Source: an uncultured Alkaliphilus sp. (GTDB lineage: Bacteria; Bacillota; Clostridia; Peptostreptococcales; Natronincolaceae). From it: a stretch of DNA of 64,000 nucleotides. Position 1 is the first letter of the stretch. Each line of letters starts with the position of its first letter. Of the stretch, positions 17,358 to 26,130 are shown in pieces. A model generated the notes under the pieces. It worked only from the letters and a program-made list of their open reading frames with translations, was not told the DNA's origin and did no database searches. Position numbers and translations under genes: made by a program. The DNA lies in NCBI GenBank assembly GCA_938074565.1, contig CALJEQ010000006.1, positions 1-64,000 of the forward strand, given 5' to 3'.

Positions 17358-17576
17358 ATGTTAGATTTAAAAGATATAACATTAATTGAATTAGTAAAAA
17401 TGTTGGCACCATTAATTATAATGGAGTTGAGTTTAAAAGTATTTTGTCTTTATTTAATTATAAAAAACGGAGTTAGGAACTTATCCAAGTTGGTGTGGGC
17501 AATTATTTTACTGGCAAATATAGTAGGACCAGTTGCATTTCTATTGTTTGGAAGAAGGAGGGATTCAATTGATTAA
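17358..17576 (+). CDS. yxlE: Small PLDc_N-type membrane protein, YxlE-like
   Basis: The 72-residue protein has two membrane segments and the ending AIILLANIVGPVAFLLFGRR, the pattern of phospholipase D N-terminal-type small proteins (B. subtilis YxlE is of this sort). RBS GGGGAG precedes the ATG. It overlaps the ABC ATPase gene by eight bases, so it belongs to the exporter half of the operon. In B. subtilis YxlD and YxlE together act negatively on SigY; the same here is inference. Confidence 0.65.
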   Translation: MLDLKDITLIELVKMLAPLIIMELSLKVFCLYLIIKNGVRNLSKLVWAIILLANIVGPVAFLLFGRRRDSID

Positions 17577-18453
17577 AGTTGAAGGCTTAGTAAAAAAATA
17601 CAATGATCATTCTGTGTTAAAGGGAATTAATTTTGAAGTTAAGAATAATGAGGTATACGGTTTTTTGGGTCATAATGGTGCGGGGAAATCAACGACAATT
17701 AATATTTTAACTGGATTAATTAAATATAACGGGGGCAATGTGATGGTAAACGGAAGTGTTGGTTATTTACCAGAAGACCCTAAGTTTTATCCATATATGA
17801 CAGCTAGGGAATATCTTCGCTTTATTGGTGAACTAAGTAACACTAATAAAGCAAGCATAAACTCCCGCTGTGATGAATTGTTAGAATTGGTAAAATTAAA
17901 AAATGCTGCCAATAGAAGAATAGGTGGATATTCAAGAGGAATGAGACAGCGAATGGGGTTTGCAGTAGCTCTTTACAATAACCCTCAACTTTTATTATTG
18001 GATGAACCTGCATCTGCTTTAGACCCAGAAGGAAGAAAAGATATGATGGATTTAATTAAAGGTTTTAAAGAAAAGGGAGGAACTGTATTTCTATCAAGCC
18101 ATATTTTAAGTGACTTAGAACGTATTGCAGATAGAATAGGTATTTTGAATAAAGGACAAATGGTGATGGAGGGTAGTTTAGATGAAATTAAAAGGGAACA
18201 TCTACTGCCTATCTACGATATAGAATTTGAAGAGCCATGTGGAGAAGTAGCTGAAAAAATAAGAGTTTTAAATTGGGTGGAAGATGTGGAAGTGGAGGAT
18301 AGAACAATGAGTATAACTGTAAGAGATCAACAGGTAGCTAATAATCTATTATTAAGAGCCTTATGGGAGAATAATATAACTGTAGTTTCCTACCAAGTTA
18401 GAAAAAGTAGTTTAGAAGATATTTATATGAGGGTGGTGCAGGAAAATGAATAG
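17569..18453 (+). CDS. yxlF: ABC transporter ATP-binding protein, YxlF-like
   Basis: The start is put at TTG 17569: AGGAGGG lies six bases upstream and the product then begins MIKVEGLVKKY as in other ABC ATPases. Its 294 residues have Walker A GHNGAGKST, signature YSRGMRQRMG and Walker B LLLDEPASALDP, followed by a C-terminal extension typical of ABC-2 exporters. It pairs with the permease encoded next. Substrate unknown. Confidence 0.8.
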   Translation: MIKVEGLVKKYNDHSVLKGINFEVKNNEVYGFLGHNGAGKSTTINILTGLIKYNGGNVMVNGSVGYLPEDPKFYPYMTAREYLRFIGELSNTNKASINSRCDELLELVKLKNAANRRIGGYSRGMRQRMGFAVALYNNPQLLLLDEPASALDPEGRKDMMDLIKGFKEKGGTVFLSSHILSDLERIADRIGILNKGQMVMEGSLDEIKREHLLPIYDIEFEEPCGEVAEKIRVLNWVEDVEVEDRTMSITVRDQQVANNLLLRALWENNITVVSYQVRKSSLEDIYMRVVQENE

Positions 18454-19216
18454 TTTTAAAGTGTATTTTAAGAAAGAAATAATGGAAAGTATTCGTTCTT
18501 ATCGATATATTATTTTAGCAGCTGTATTTATAGGTTATGGGATACTAGATCCTGTATTATTGAAAATGCTACCAGCAATATTAGAAAAACAAGGGGATGC
18601 AGGTATTGATTATAGTCAATTATTTAGGATAACCCAAGTCAGTGCCTTGCAAAGTTTTATGGGAAATTTATTTCAGATGGGGATATTAGTATTAGTTTTA
18701 TGTTTAATGGGAGTAGTGTCGGAAGAAATAAAAAATTATACATTTGTACTGCCTTCTACTAAGAAACTTTCTTTTGGTGGAGTAGTATTAAGTAAAAGTT
18801 TACATTATAGTCTATTGATGGTGGTTTTAATATTTAGTGCTTTGATGGTAAATTACTATTACATTACCACATTATTTCAAGATGATTTTGTAACTTTTCA
18901 ACAAGTAATGAAAAGTGGATTCTTTATTTCTTGTTATTTTATCTTTATCATAAATCTTCTGGTATGTATTAGTAGTTTCTTTAAAAAAGGAGGTATTGTG
19001 TCTCTTGTTACTTTAGGTATTTCTTTATCAATGCCCTTTTTAAGTCAAATCAATGCTCTAAGAAAGGTATTACCCTATTATTTTCTTCAAAGAGCAGGAC
19101 AACTATCACAACCTTTAGATTCTTCAATAATATTACCTTTGATATTATTAGTTACCTACATTGTACTATTAAATATAATTGCTATACTAAAATTAAATAG
19201 GGTGGAGTTGAGTTGA
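18446..19216 (+). CDS. yxlG: ABC-2 type permease, YxlG-like
   Basis: The 256-residue protein has six likely membrane segments (near 20-38, 70-92, 108-128, 152-172, 178-198 and 230-250), the layout of ABC-2 exporter permeases. It overlaps the ATPase gene by eight bases and ends the sigY-like operon. Substrate unknown. Confidence 0.78.
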   Translation: MNSFKVYFKKEIMESIRSYRYIILAAVFIGYGILDPVLLKMLPAILEKQGDAGIDYSQLFRITQVSALQSFMGNLFQMGILVLVLCLMGVVSEEIKNYTFVLPSTKKLSFGGVVLSKSLHYSLLMVVLIFSALMVNYYYITTLFQDDFVTFQQVMKSGFFISCYFIFIINLLVCISSFFKKGGIVSLVTLGISLSMPFLSQINALRKVLPYYFLQRAGQLSQPLDSSIILPLILLVTYIVLLNIIAILKLNRVELS

Positions 19217-19275
19217 TAAGTTTATGAAGGAATCTATTCACCTGTAGCGAATCCTATTTATAGGAGGTGGTGAAG

Positions 19276-21333
19276 TTGAAGGAGACGAAAAAAATCATCT
19301 TAATTACTGGAACAGAAGATACAAGAAGAACCCTTCACAAACAAATACATTCGTTAATATATCCTCTTGGAATAGTGGATAGTTTTGCATCAGATGAGGG
19401 ATTACCATCCTTTGTTACTGGAGACTTAATTGTGCTATCTACAGGTCTTCTGATGGATACAGTTATTAACGTACTAGATCCTGATACACCATTAGTGATT
19501 GCCCGACGAATGATAGATTATGATTATATTGATCAAATTTTAGTATTGCCAATGGGTAAAAAGGTACTTTTAGTCAATGATGTACAAGAAACCACTTATG
19601 AAACTATAGACTATCTTAAACGTCTAGGAATAGATCATCTGAATTACAAACCATATTATCCTGGTGGAGAAATAGATTTACAATGTACCATTGCCATAAC
19701 TCCTGGAGAACGTCATTTAGTACCTAATCATATTAAGGAAGTCATTGATATTGGACCGAGACTAATTGATATGACATCGATTATGGAGATTTTTAGAAAA
19801 TTAAATATTATAGATGCCAGAGCAGATGTTCTTTCAGAGAAGTATATAAAAAAAATTATACAAATGACAAAAAAAATAGCCCAATTCAGTAGTGAAAAAT
19901 CCGCATTAAATCAACAGTTAATGACGGTTATTAATAATATTAATGATGCCATCGTTGTTACGGATGAAAAAGGAAATATTCATTTAATGAATGATAATAT
20001 GGAAAATCTATTAAAAGTAAGTAAGAAACGGGCACTACACCAAAATATTCGATTTTATCTGCAAGATAAATGTTTATTGCATTTTATTTTTGAAGAAGTA
20101 ACAGAAAAAAGTAAAATATTAAATTACAAACAGCAGGACTTTGTGGTGGAGCGTTTTTGGTTTGAAGAGACAAATTTAATTGTTATTACCTTTAAAAATC
20201 CCCATGAAACATTAGAAATAGAAAGAAAACTTAAACGTGAGCTGATCAATAAAGGGTATGTAGCGAAATATCACTTTCCGAATATTATAGGGGAAAGTAG
20301 ATTAATAAAAGAGGCTAAGGAGATTGCCAATAAGCTAGCACGGGTTGACTATACAATATTAATTGAAGGAGAAAGTGGTACTGGTAAAGAGTTGTTTGCC
20401 AGTGCTATTCATAATGCCTCTGCCCGTAGAGAAGGACCATTTCTTGGCGTGAATTTCAGTGCATTGTCGGAAGAACTGGTGGAAAGTGAACTGTTTGGAT
20501 ATGAGGAGGGGGCTTTTACTGGTGCTAAAAAGGGTGGGAAAATAGGTTTGTTTGAGCAAGCAAATGGTGGGACTATTTTTCTTGATGAAATTGGAGACAT
20601 CTCCCATAAGATACAAACTAGGTTATTAAGGGTATTACAGGAAAAAGAGATAATGAGAGTGGGGGGAAGTCGAATCATTCCCATAGATGTTAGAATTATT
20701 GCCGCCACCAATAAGAATCTATTGGAAATGATAGAAATAGAGAAATTTAGAGATGATTTATACCATAGATTAAAGACTTTATATCTTCACTTGCCCCCGT
20801 TAAGAATGAGGAAAGAAGACTTGGAATTATTAATACAATTTTTTCTAAAGCAAGAGGGTAGAGCAGGTTTAGTGGTGACAGATGAAGTTATCCATCAATT
20901 AAAAGAATATAATTGGTACGGAAATGTACGGGAATTGAAAAATATAATTAACTATATGGTGGCGGTTTCCAGTGGTAATACTATTCAACTGAAGGATTTG
21001 CCTAATAAAAACTTCTTTCAAAGGGATAAACAAAAACATAAATTATATGAAGTTGACGATGAAATTAATAAACTAGAATCCTATGGTGACCTTAAAGAAT
21101 TCTCCTATATATTAGCTATGATAGAAGAAGTTAATACAAGGGGAGAAAATATCGGTCGAGGAAAGTTGATTGTAGAACTTAAAAAAGTAAATGTTATTTT
21201 ATCGGAACAAAAAATTAGATACCGTTTAGATATATTAGAACAGCAAGGATATATAACTAAAGGAAAAGGGCGTAGTGGCTCTAAAATTACAATAAAAGGC
21301 AGAAATTTATTAACTAAGTTAAAAGGATTATAA
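19276..21333 (+). CDS. Sigma-54-dependent transcriptional activator with PAS domain
   Basis: The TTG at 19276 is preferred because AGGAGG lies eight bases upstream; two in-frame GTGs (19267, 19270) overlap that RBS. The 685-residue protein has an unrecognised N-terminal sensory region (about 1-190), a PAS domain (about 215-310), and a sigma-54 AAA+ domain with GESGTGKE near 364, the sigma-54 contact loop GAFTGA near 411 and GTIFLDEIGD. The C-terminus is a winged-helix-like segment (QKIRYRLDILEQQGYITKGK) instead of the usual Fis helix-turn-helix. It lies just upstream of a sigma-54 promoter driving a transporter and isoaspartyl dipeptidase, which it most likely controls. Confidence 0.88.
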   Translation: MKETKKIILITGTEDTRRTLHKQIHSLIYPLGIVDSFASDEGLPSFVTGDLIVLSTGLLMDTVINVLDPDTPLVIARRMIDYDYIDQILVLPMGKKVLLVNDVQETTYETIDYLKRLGIDHLNYKPYYPGGEIDLQCTIAITPGERHLVPNHIKEVIDIGPRLIDMTSIMEIFRKLNIIDARADVLSEKYIKKIIQMTKKIAQFSSEKSALNQQLMTVINNINDAIVVTDEKGNIHLMNDNMENLLKVSKKRALHQNIRFYLQDKCLLHFIFEEVTEKSKILNYKQQDFVVERFWFEETNLIVITFKNPHETLEIERKLKRELINKGYVAKYHFPNIIGESRLIKEAKEIANKLARVDYTILIEGESGTGKELFASAIHNASARREGPFLGVNFSALSEELVESELFGYEEGAFTGAKKGGKIGLFEQANGGTIFLDEIGDISHKIQTRLLRVLQEKEIMRVGGSRIIPIDVRIIAATNKNLLEMIEIEKFRDDLYHRLKTLYLHLPPLRMRKEDLELLIQFFLKQEGRAGLVVTDEVIHQLKEYNWYGNVRELKNIINYMVAVSSGNTIQLKDLPNKNFFQRDKQKHKLYEVDDEINKLESYGDLKEFSYILAMIEEVNTRGENIGRGKLIVELKKVNVILSEQKIRYRLDILEQQGYITKGKGRSGSKITIKGRNLLTKLKGL

Positions 21334-21339
21334 AGCCAT

Positions 21340-21378
21340 AGGTTGTTTATGGTTGCTCATATTAACCATGTACAACCT
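21340..21378. promoter_or_regulatory. Candidate upstream activator site (interrupted dyad)
   Basis: AGGTTGT-TT-ATGGTT and AACCAT-GT-ACAACCT form a two-part inverted repeat around a nine-base centre. It lies about 110 bases upstream of the -24/-12 promoter, a normal distance for an enhancer-binding protein, and no T run follows it. A terminator for the activator gene is the alternative. Confidence 0.55.
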
Positions 21379-21485
21379 ATTAATTCTGCTTCTCGACAAA
21401 ATTACTTTTTAATAAAGATTGAAACCAACTTTGAAACAATGGTGGTACTAACGTCCTATAATATTTAAAAGCGTGTGTTACTTTT

Positions 21486-21501
21486 TGGCATAATATTTGC
21501 A
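21486..21501 (+). promoter_or_regulatory. Sigma-54 (-24/-12) promoter
   Basis: TGGCATAATATTTGCA has the invariant GG (21487-21488) and GC (21499-21500) separated by exactly ten bases, and flanks matching the TGGCA/TTGC consensus. It lies about 40 bases before the transporter start codon. Confidence 0.85.
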
Positions 21502-21540
21502 ATATTTATTAAACAAATTTATGAAGGGGGATGAAAAAAC

Positions 21541-22956
21541 ATGACAGTAAAAAATAGCACAAAGAAGAAGAGCTTTAAGGTACCACATACCTATGTTATT
21601 ATCTTTTCAATTTTATTATTGGTTGCATTAGCTACCTACATAATTCCTGCGGGGGAATATGAAAGACAAGAAAATGCCAGTGGAAGAACTGTAGTTGTTG
21701 AAAATTCATATCATCATGTAGAACGAAGTCCACAAGGAATTAGCAAGGTATTACAGGCACCATTGGATGGTATTAAGGAAACCTCCAGTATAATTGGATT
21801 TATACTAATTGTAGGTGGCGCATTTGCAGTTGTTCAAAAGACAAAAGCAATTGATGCTGGAATAATAAAGGTAACTCAACGTCTTAAAGGATATGAAATA
21901 CTAATTATACCTGCTGTTATGGTTTTATTTTCTTTAGGTGGGGCTGTATTTGGAATGTCAGAAGAAATTATTCCCTTTGTAGCAATTTTCGTTCCTTTGG
22001 CTTTAGCTTTAGGGTACGATACAATTACAGGGGTTGCCATGTGTTACGTGGGGGCTCATATTGGTTTTGCAGCAGCATTTATGAATCCCTTCACAGTTGG
22101 TATTGCTCAAGGTATTGCAGAGTTACCTCCTATGTCGGCAATGGGGTATAGATTATTTGTATGGGCTGTTACAACAATAGTCGGTGTTGCTTATGTAATG
22201 ATTTATGCAAATAAAATAAAAAAGAATCCTGAATTAAGTATAACTTTTGAACATGATCAAAAAAGAAGAAAAGAGTTTAGTAAAGAAGCAACTTTAACAA
22301 ATAAGTTTACTGGTAGACATGCATTAGTTTTAACGGTATTTTTTATTGGTATTGTTACTTTAGTTTCGGGGGTAATCATTTATGAATGGTGGATCAGTGA
22401 AATAGCAGCAATTTTTGTAGCTATGGGTATTGTTGCAGGTCTTGCTGGAGGGTTAAAACCAGGAGAAATTGCAGATTCATTTATAGATGGAGCACGGGAT
22501 CTTGTTGGGGCAGCCCTTATTGTAGGTCTTGCTAGAGGAACTTTGATTTTAGCAACAAACGGTAAGATTATTGATACTGTATTGGCAAGTGTGGTTGGCG
22601 TTATTGGAAACGTTCCCAGTGTCATTTCTGCTTATTTAATGTTCTTTATACAAAGTATAATAAATTTCTTTGTGCCTTCAGGAAGTGGCCAGGCGGCGTT
22701 AACAATGCCTATTATGGCTCCTTTAGGGGAATTAGTTGGAATTACAAGACAAACAACAGTTTTAGCTTTTCAATTTGGAGATGGTTTCACTAATATGATT
22801 ATTCCAACCTCTGGAGTTCTTATGGGGGCACTGGGAATGGCTAAAATTTCTTGGGATCAATGGGCAAAGTGGATGGTTAAACTTCAAATTTTATTCTTAA
22901 TTTTAGGTTGTTTATTATTAACACCTGCTGTATTGATGCACTTAGGACCATTCTAA
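21541..22956 (+). CDS. YfcC/DcuC-family transporter
   Basis: The 471-residue membrane protein has about twelve hydrophobic segments and YfcC-family landmarks: YIIPAGEYER after the first segment, GMSEEIIPF, and NFFVPSGSGQAALTMPIMAPL. The family moves C4-dicarboxylates or basic amino acids and small peptides across the cytoplasmic membrane. Because it is cotranscribed with an isoaspartyl dipeptidase from a sigma-54 promoter, uptake of isoaspartyl dipeptides or exchange of the aspartate formed is a reasonable inference. RBS AAGGGGGATG precedes the ATG. Confidence 0.85.
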   Translation: MTVKNSTKKKSFKVPHTYVIIFSILLLVALATYIIPAGEYERQENASGRTVVVENSYHHVERSPQGISKVLQAPLDGIKETSSIIGFILIVGGAFAVVQKTKAIDAGIIKVTQRLKGYEILIIPAVMVLFSLGGAVFGMSEEIIPFVAIFVPLALALGYDTITGVAMCYVGAHIGFAAAFMNPFTVGIAQGIAELPPMSAMGYRLFVWAVTTIVGVAYVMIYANKIKKNPELSITFEHDQKRRKEFSKEATLTNKFTGRHALVLTVFFIGIVTLVSGVIIYEWWISEIAAIFVAMGIVAGLAGGLKPGEIADSFIDGARDLVGAALIVGLARGTLILATNGKIIDTVLASVVGVIGNVPSVISAYLMFFIQSIINFFVPSGSGQAALTMPIMAPLGELVGITRQTTVLAFQFGDGFTNMIIPTSGVLMGALGMAKISWDQWAKWMVKLQILFLILGCLLLTPAVLMHLGPF

Positions 22957-22982
22957 AAAATAACATAAATAGTAAAAAGATA

Positions 22983-23011
22983 AACCGTAGGTCATTAATT
23001 GATCTACGGTT
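22983..23011. other. Intercistronic hairpin between transporter and iadA
   Basis: AACCGTAGGTCA and TGATCTACGGTT pair over twelve positions, with one G-U pair, and are followed only by ATCCTTT. With a single promoter upstream this is more likely a partial terminator or RNA-stability element than a full stop. Confidence 0.5.
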
Positions 23012-23054
23012 ATCCTTTATATTTAACTCAAATGATCAGGAGGAGAGGACACAT

Positions 23055-24221
23055 ATGTTACTAATAAAGGGCGGAACAGTTTATGCACCTAACTATGTAG
23101 GTAAAAAAGATATATTAATAGCGGGTAATCAAATAGAGATGATTGCAGATGAAATTCCCGTACCCGTAGGTCTTGAAATAGAAGTAATTGATGCAGAGGA
23201 TAAATTGGTTGTACCAGGGTTTATTGACTCCCATGTACATGTTTTGGGGGGCGGTGGTGAAGGTGGTTATAAAACTAGAACACCAGAAATTCAATTAACA
23301 GATTTGACTTTAGGTGGAATTACAACTGTAGTTGGTTGTTTAGGGACGGATGGTATTACAAGGTCGATGACATCCCTTGTGGCAAAAACAAGAGGTCTAG
23401 AGGAAGAAGGGATAACTGCATATTGTTATACGGGTTCTTATGATGTACCTGTTAAAACATTACTGGATAGCCCTAAGGAAGATTTATTAATGATTGATAG
23501 AATAATAGGAGTTGGTGAGATTGCCATTTCAGACCATCGTTCTTCGCAACCTACATCCCAAGAATTAAAGCGTGTGACAGCTGATGTACGGGTTGGGGGT
23601 ATCTTATCTGGTAAGGCAGGGGTGGTTAGTATACATTTGGGTGATGGTGAAGGAATGTTGCAACCGTTGTTTGAAATAATTAATACTACAGAAATTCCAA
23701 TTACACAATTTATACCAACCCATATTAATCGAAGTAAGAAACTGTTGGATGCCAGTATAGAGTTTGGAAAAAGAGGAGGATATTTAGATTTAACCACCAG
23801 TTCAGACCCAGAACATCTAGAAGAAGATGAAGTTAAAGCCAGTAGTGGATTAAAGTTGCTTTTAGATGCAGGTGTTGAAATTGAATGTATAGGCTTTAGC
23901 TCAGATGCGCAAGGGAGTCTTCCTATATTTAATAAACAAAAAGAATTTATTGGTTTGGGAATTGGTTCTGCTCAATCTTTATATAGAGAAGTAAAGGATT
24001 CAGTAAAGAAAGATGGTGTTCCTTTTGAGAAGGCACTGAAAGTCATTACAGAAAATCCTGCCAGAATTTTAAAATTGAAAAGAAAAGGTATGCTACAAAA
24101 AGGATTAGATGGTGATGTTGTTTTGTTGTCAAAAGACAGCATGGAAATTGATACTGTTATAGCAATGGGGAATATTATGGTAAAAAATAGAACTGCCATT
24201 GTTAGGGGAACGTTTGAATAA
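23055..24221 (+). CDS. iadA: Isoaspartyl dipeptidase (beta-aspartyl dipeptidase)
   Basis: IadA splits beta-aspartyl dipeptides left by protein deamidation. The ATG at 23055 follows AGGAGGAGAGG. The 388-residue length is that of the E. coli enzyme (about 390). The amidohydrolase metal motif SHVHV (H60, H62) is followed by the family's glycine-rich GGGGEGGYKTRTPE, ISDHRSSQP, PTHINR and FSSDAQGS. The residue aligned with the carbamylated bridging lysine of the E. coli enzyme is E155 (GVGEIAISD), so the metal bridge would be a carboxylate side chain. It lies in a sigma-54-controlled operon with a transporter. Confidence 0.9.
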   Translation: MLLIKGGTVYAPNYVGKKDILIAGNQIEMIADEIPVPVGLEIEVIDAEDKLVVPGFIDSHVHVLGGGGEGGYKTRTPEIQLTDLTLGGITTVVGCLGTDGITRSMTSLVAKTRGLEEEGITAYCYTGSYDVPVKTLLDSPKEDLLMIDRIIGVGEIAISDHRSSQPTSQELKRVTADVRVGGILSGKAGVVSIHLGDGEGMLQPLFEIINTTEIPITQFIPTHINRSKKLLDASIEFGKRGGYLDLTTSSDPEHLEEDEVKASSGLKLLLDAGVEIECIGFSSDAQGSLPIFNKQKEFIGLGIGSAQSLYREVKDSVKKDGVPFEKALKVITENPARILKLKRKGMLQKGLDGDVVLLSKDSMEIDTVIAMGNIMVKNRTAIVRGTFE

Positions 24222-24246
24222 TTTTATATGTAAAACTGGTAATTGA

Positions 24247-24278
24247 AAAGCCCATCGTTTATTAAAATGATGGGCTTT
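24247..24278. terminator. Terminator after iadA
   Basis: AAAGCCCATC and GATGGGCTTT flank a twelve-base loop just after the iadA stop. Confidence 0.7.
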
Positions 24279-24696
24279 ATAGTAATTTGATTTTTAATGT
24301 TAAAGTTTTACAATAAAAAGGACTAATTAACTATTTACTTTTTATTAAGTCAATAAAGCAATATTATTAAATTTACAATTTATAATAAAAATATTGAAAA
24401 ATGTTGAAGAATTATGTATTATTGAAGTATATATAGATGTAAAATAACTTATTAATGAAAGTAAATTACTAATTAATTGACACAATAAACACAATTAATA
24501 AGTACACTAAATAAGTTATTACAATATATGGAGCATTAAATATATGTAAACTTTGTTATTGAAAAAATATTATGAAAAATGATTTTATTATTTTTCAATA
24601 TATTAAGATAATGATATTCAATGGAAATATAAAAAGATTTATGGATCTGTTTAATGTTTTTTATAAAGCAAAATATTAAAGGATGAGGTGGAGACG
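24279..24696. other. Gene-free A+T-rich region upstream of the chemoreceptor
   Basis: No open frame with an RBS is seen. The stretch contains TTGACA at 24477 without a convincing -10. It also has inverted copies of AATAACTTATT (24442) and AATAAGTTATT (about 24509), and a weak hairpin around 24557-24602. It presumably holds the chemoreceptor promoter, which I cannot place. Confidence 0.4.
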
Positions 24697-26031
24697 GTGT
24701 TTAAGAAAATTTTTGGTGGTAAAGGTGGAAAAAATTTAGAAATACTGATTCAAAAGAAAGATGATCGATTAGTAAAGTTAATAGATCAAACAGCAGATAT
24801 GGTTATTGATACAAACCAAATGACTCATAATGTTAAAGACATTATTAATGAGACGGAAGAAATAACAAAAAGACAGGCAGAATCAATAGCAGAATTGGCA
24901 GAAAGTACAAAAATATTAGCCAATGATTCAGAAGAAGTAGCGTTAAACATTACAAAATTATCGGATGTTGTATCTGGTGCTTCTTTAAAATGTGAAAATG
25001 TAAATAATAAAACCCTTCATATGGTGGATATTTCTCAAAAAGGTAAAAAATCTATGAAAAATACTGCCGAGAATGTTAGTCATGTAATACAATCCATTAG
25101 TCAGTTGTCTGATACTGTGGCAGAAGCAGGTAATTCAGCTTCAGAAATTAAAACCATTATTCAAGTAATAGATTCTATAGCTTCTCAAACTAATCTATTG
25201 GCATTAAATGCATCTATTGAAGCAGCTAGAGCCGGTGAACATGGTAAAGGTTTTGCAGTGGTGGCAGAAGAAATTAGAAAGCTGGCAGAAAGTGTTACAG
25301 GAGCTACAAAAACCATAGCTGACCTAATTTTAAATGTTGAAAATATTGTAAATCAGGCTGTAACTCAAACTCAGACTAATAAAGAAAGTGTGTACTTAGT
25401 TAGAGATTCTGTTAATGACACTGATCAAATTTTTGAAAGTATGTTAGAAGCAGTAGATGTGGTACAAAAAGATATAGCTTTTATTGTTAAAGATATGACA
25501 TCAACCAGTACTTTTGCACAAGAGATTGCCAGTGTAACACAAGAACAGTTGGCTGCTTCTGAAGAAATCTGTGCTACATCAGAAAATGTTAAAGAAGCAA
25601 CAATTATTACATTGGAAAACAATAAAACTGTTTTAGAAAGTGTGGACCAGTTGTTTAAAGCTGCAAACAACATTGGAAGACGAATTGTATTAGAAACTGG
25701 TGAAAATGGCGAGTTAGGTTATTTCTCCTATAGACATGACTTAGCTGGAGCATTTGAATACGTAACTAAATCAGTTGAGACTGTATTGGGGTATACGAAG
25801 GAAGAATTTATGAAAAATTATCAAATGTTTCTTTCGGATAATCCTATAAATAATAAAGCAGAAAAATATACTAGTCTGTCTTTAAAAGGAATACAACAAA
25901 ATAAGTATGATTGCGAGTTTAAGCGCAAAGATGGTACAAAATGCATGACAGAAATAACTGAAGTGCCAGTATTTAATGAAAATGGACAAGTAATAGCAGT
26001 TGAAGGACTTATAAAAGCAGTTAATAGATAG
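24697..26031 (+). CDS. Soluble methyl-accepting chemotaxis protein with C-terminal PAS domain
   Basis: The GTG at 24697 is preferred, with GAGG eight bases upstream; an earlier in-frame GTG (24688) overlaps that RBS. The 444 residues contain no membrane segment. The signalling hairpin tip ([19 protein letters not shown], about 165-185) shows it couples to CheA/CheW. A PAS-like domain occupies about 335-444 ([21 protein letters not shown], then [13 protein letters not shown]). The sensor is thus after the signalling domain, the reverse of most receptors. A cytoplasmic redox or metabolite signal is inferred. It stands alone upstream of the decarboxylase pair. Confidence 0.85.
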   Translation: MFKKIFGGKGGKNLEILIQKKDDRLVKLIDQTADMVIDTNQMTHNVKDIINETEEITKRQAESIAELAESTKILANDSEEVALNITKLSDVVSGASLKCENVNNKTLHMVDISQKGKKSMKNTAENVSHVIQSISQLSDTVAEAGNSASEIKTIIQVIDSIASQTNLLALNASIEAARAGEHGKGFAVVAEEIRKLAESVTGATKTIADLILNVENIVNQAVTQTQTNKESVYLVRDSVNDTDQIFESMLEAVDVVQKDIAFIVKDMTSTSTFAQEIASVTQEQLAASEEICATSENVKEATIITLENNKTVLESVDQLFKAANNIGRRIVLETGENGELGYFSYRHDLAGAFEYVTKSVETVLGYTKEEFMKNYQMFLSDNPINNKAEKYTSLSLKGIQQNKYDCEFKRKDGTKCMTEITEVPVFNENGQVIAVEGLIKAVNR

Positions 26032-26130
26032 CAATGAATGTGATTTTATTACATATCAAACTGAATTGAAGTAGATATATAGATCTCAATTTAGTAATTA
26101 ACAATGATGATTATTTATGGGGGATAATAG

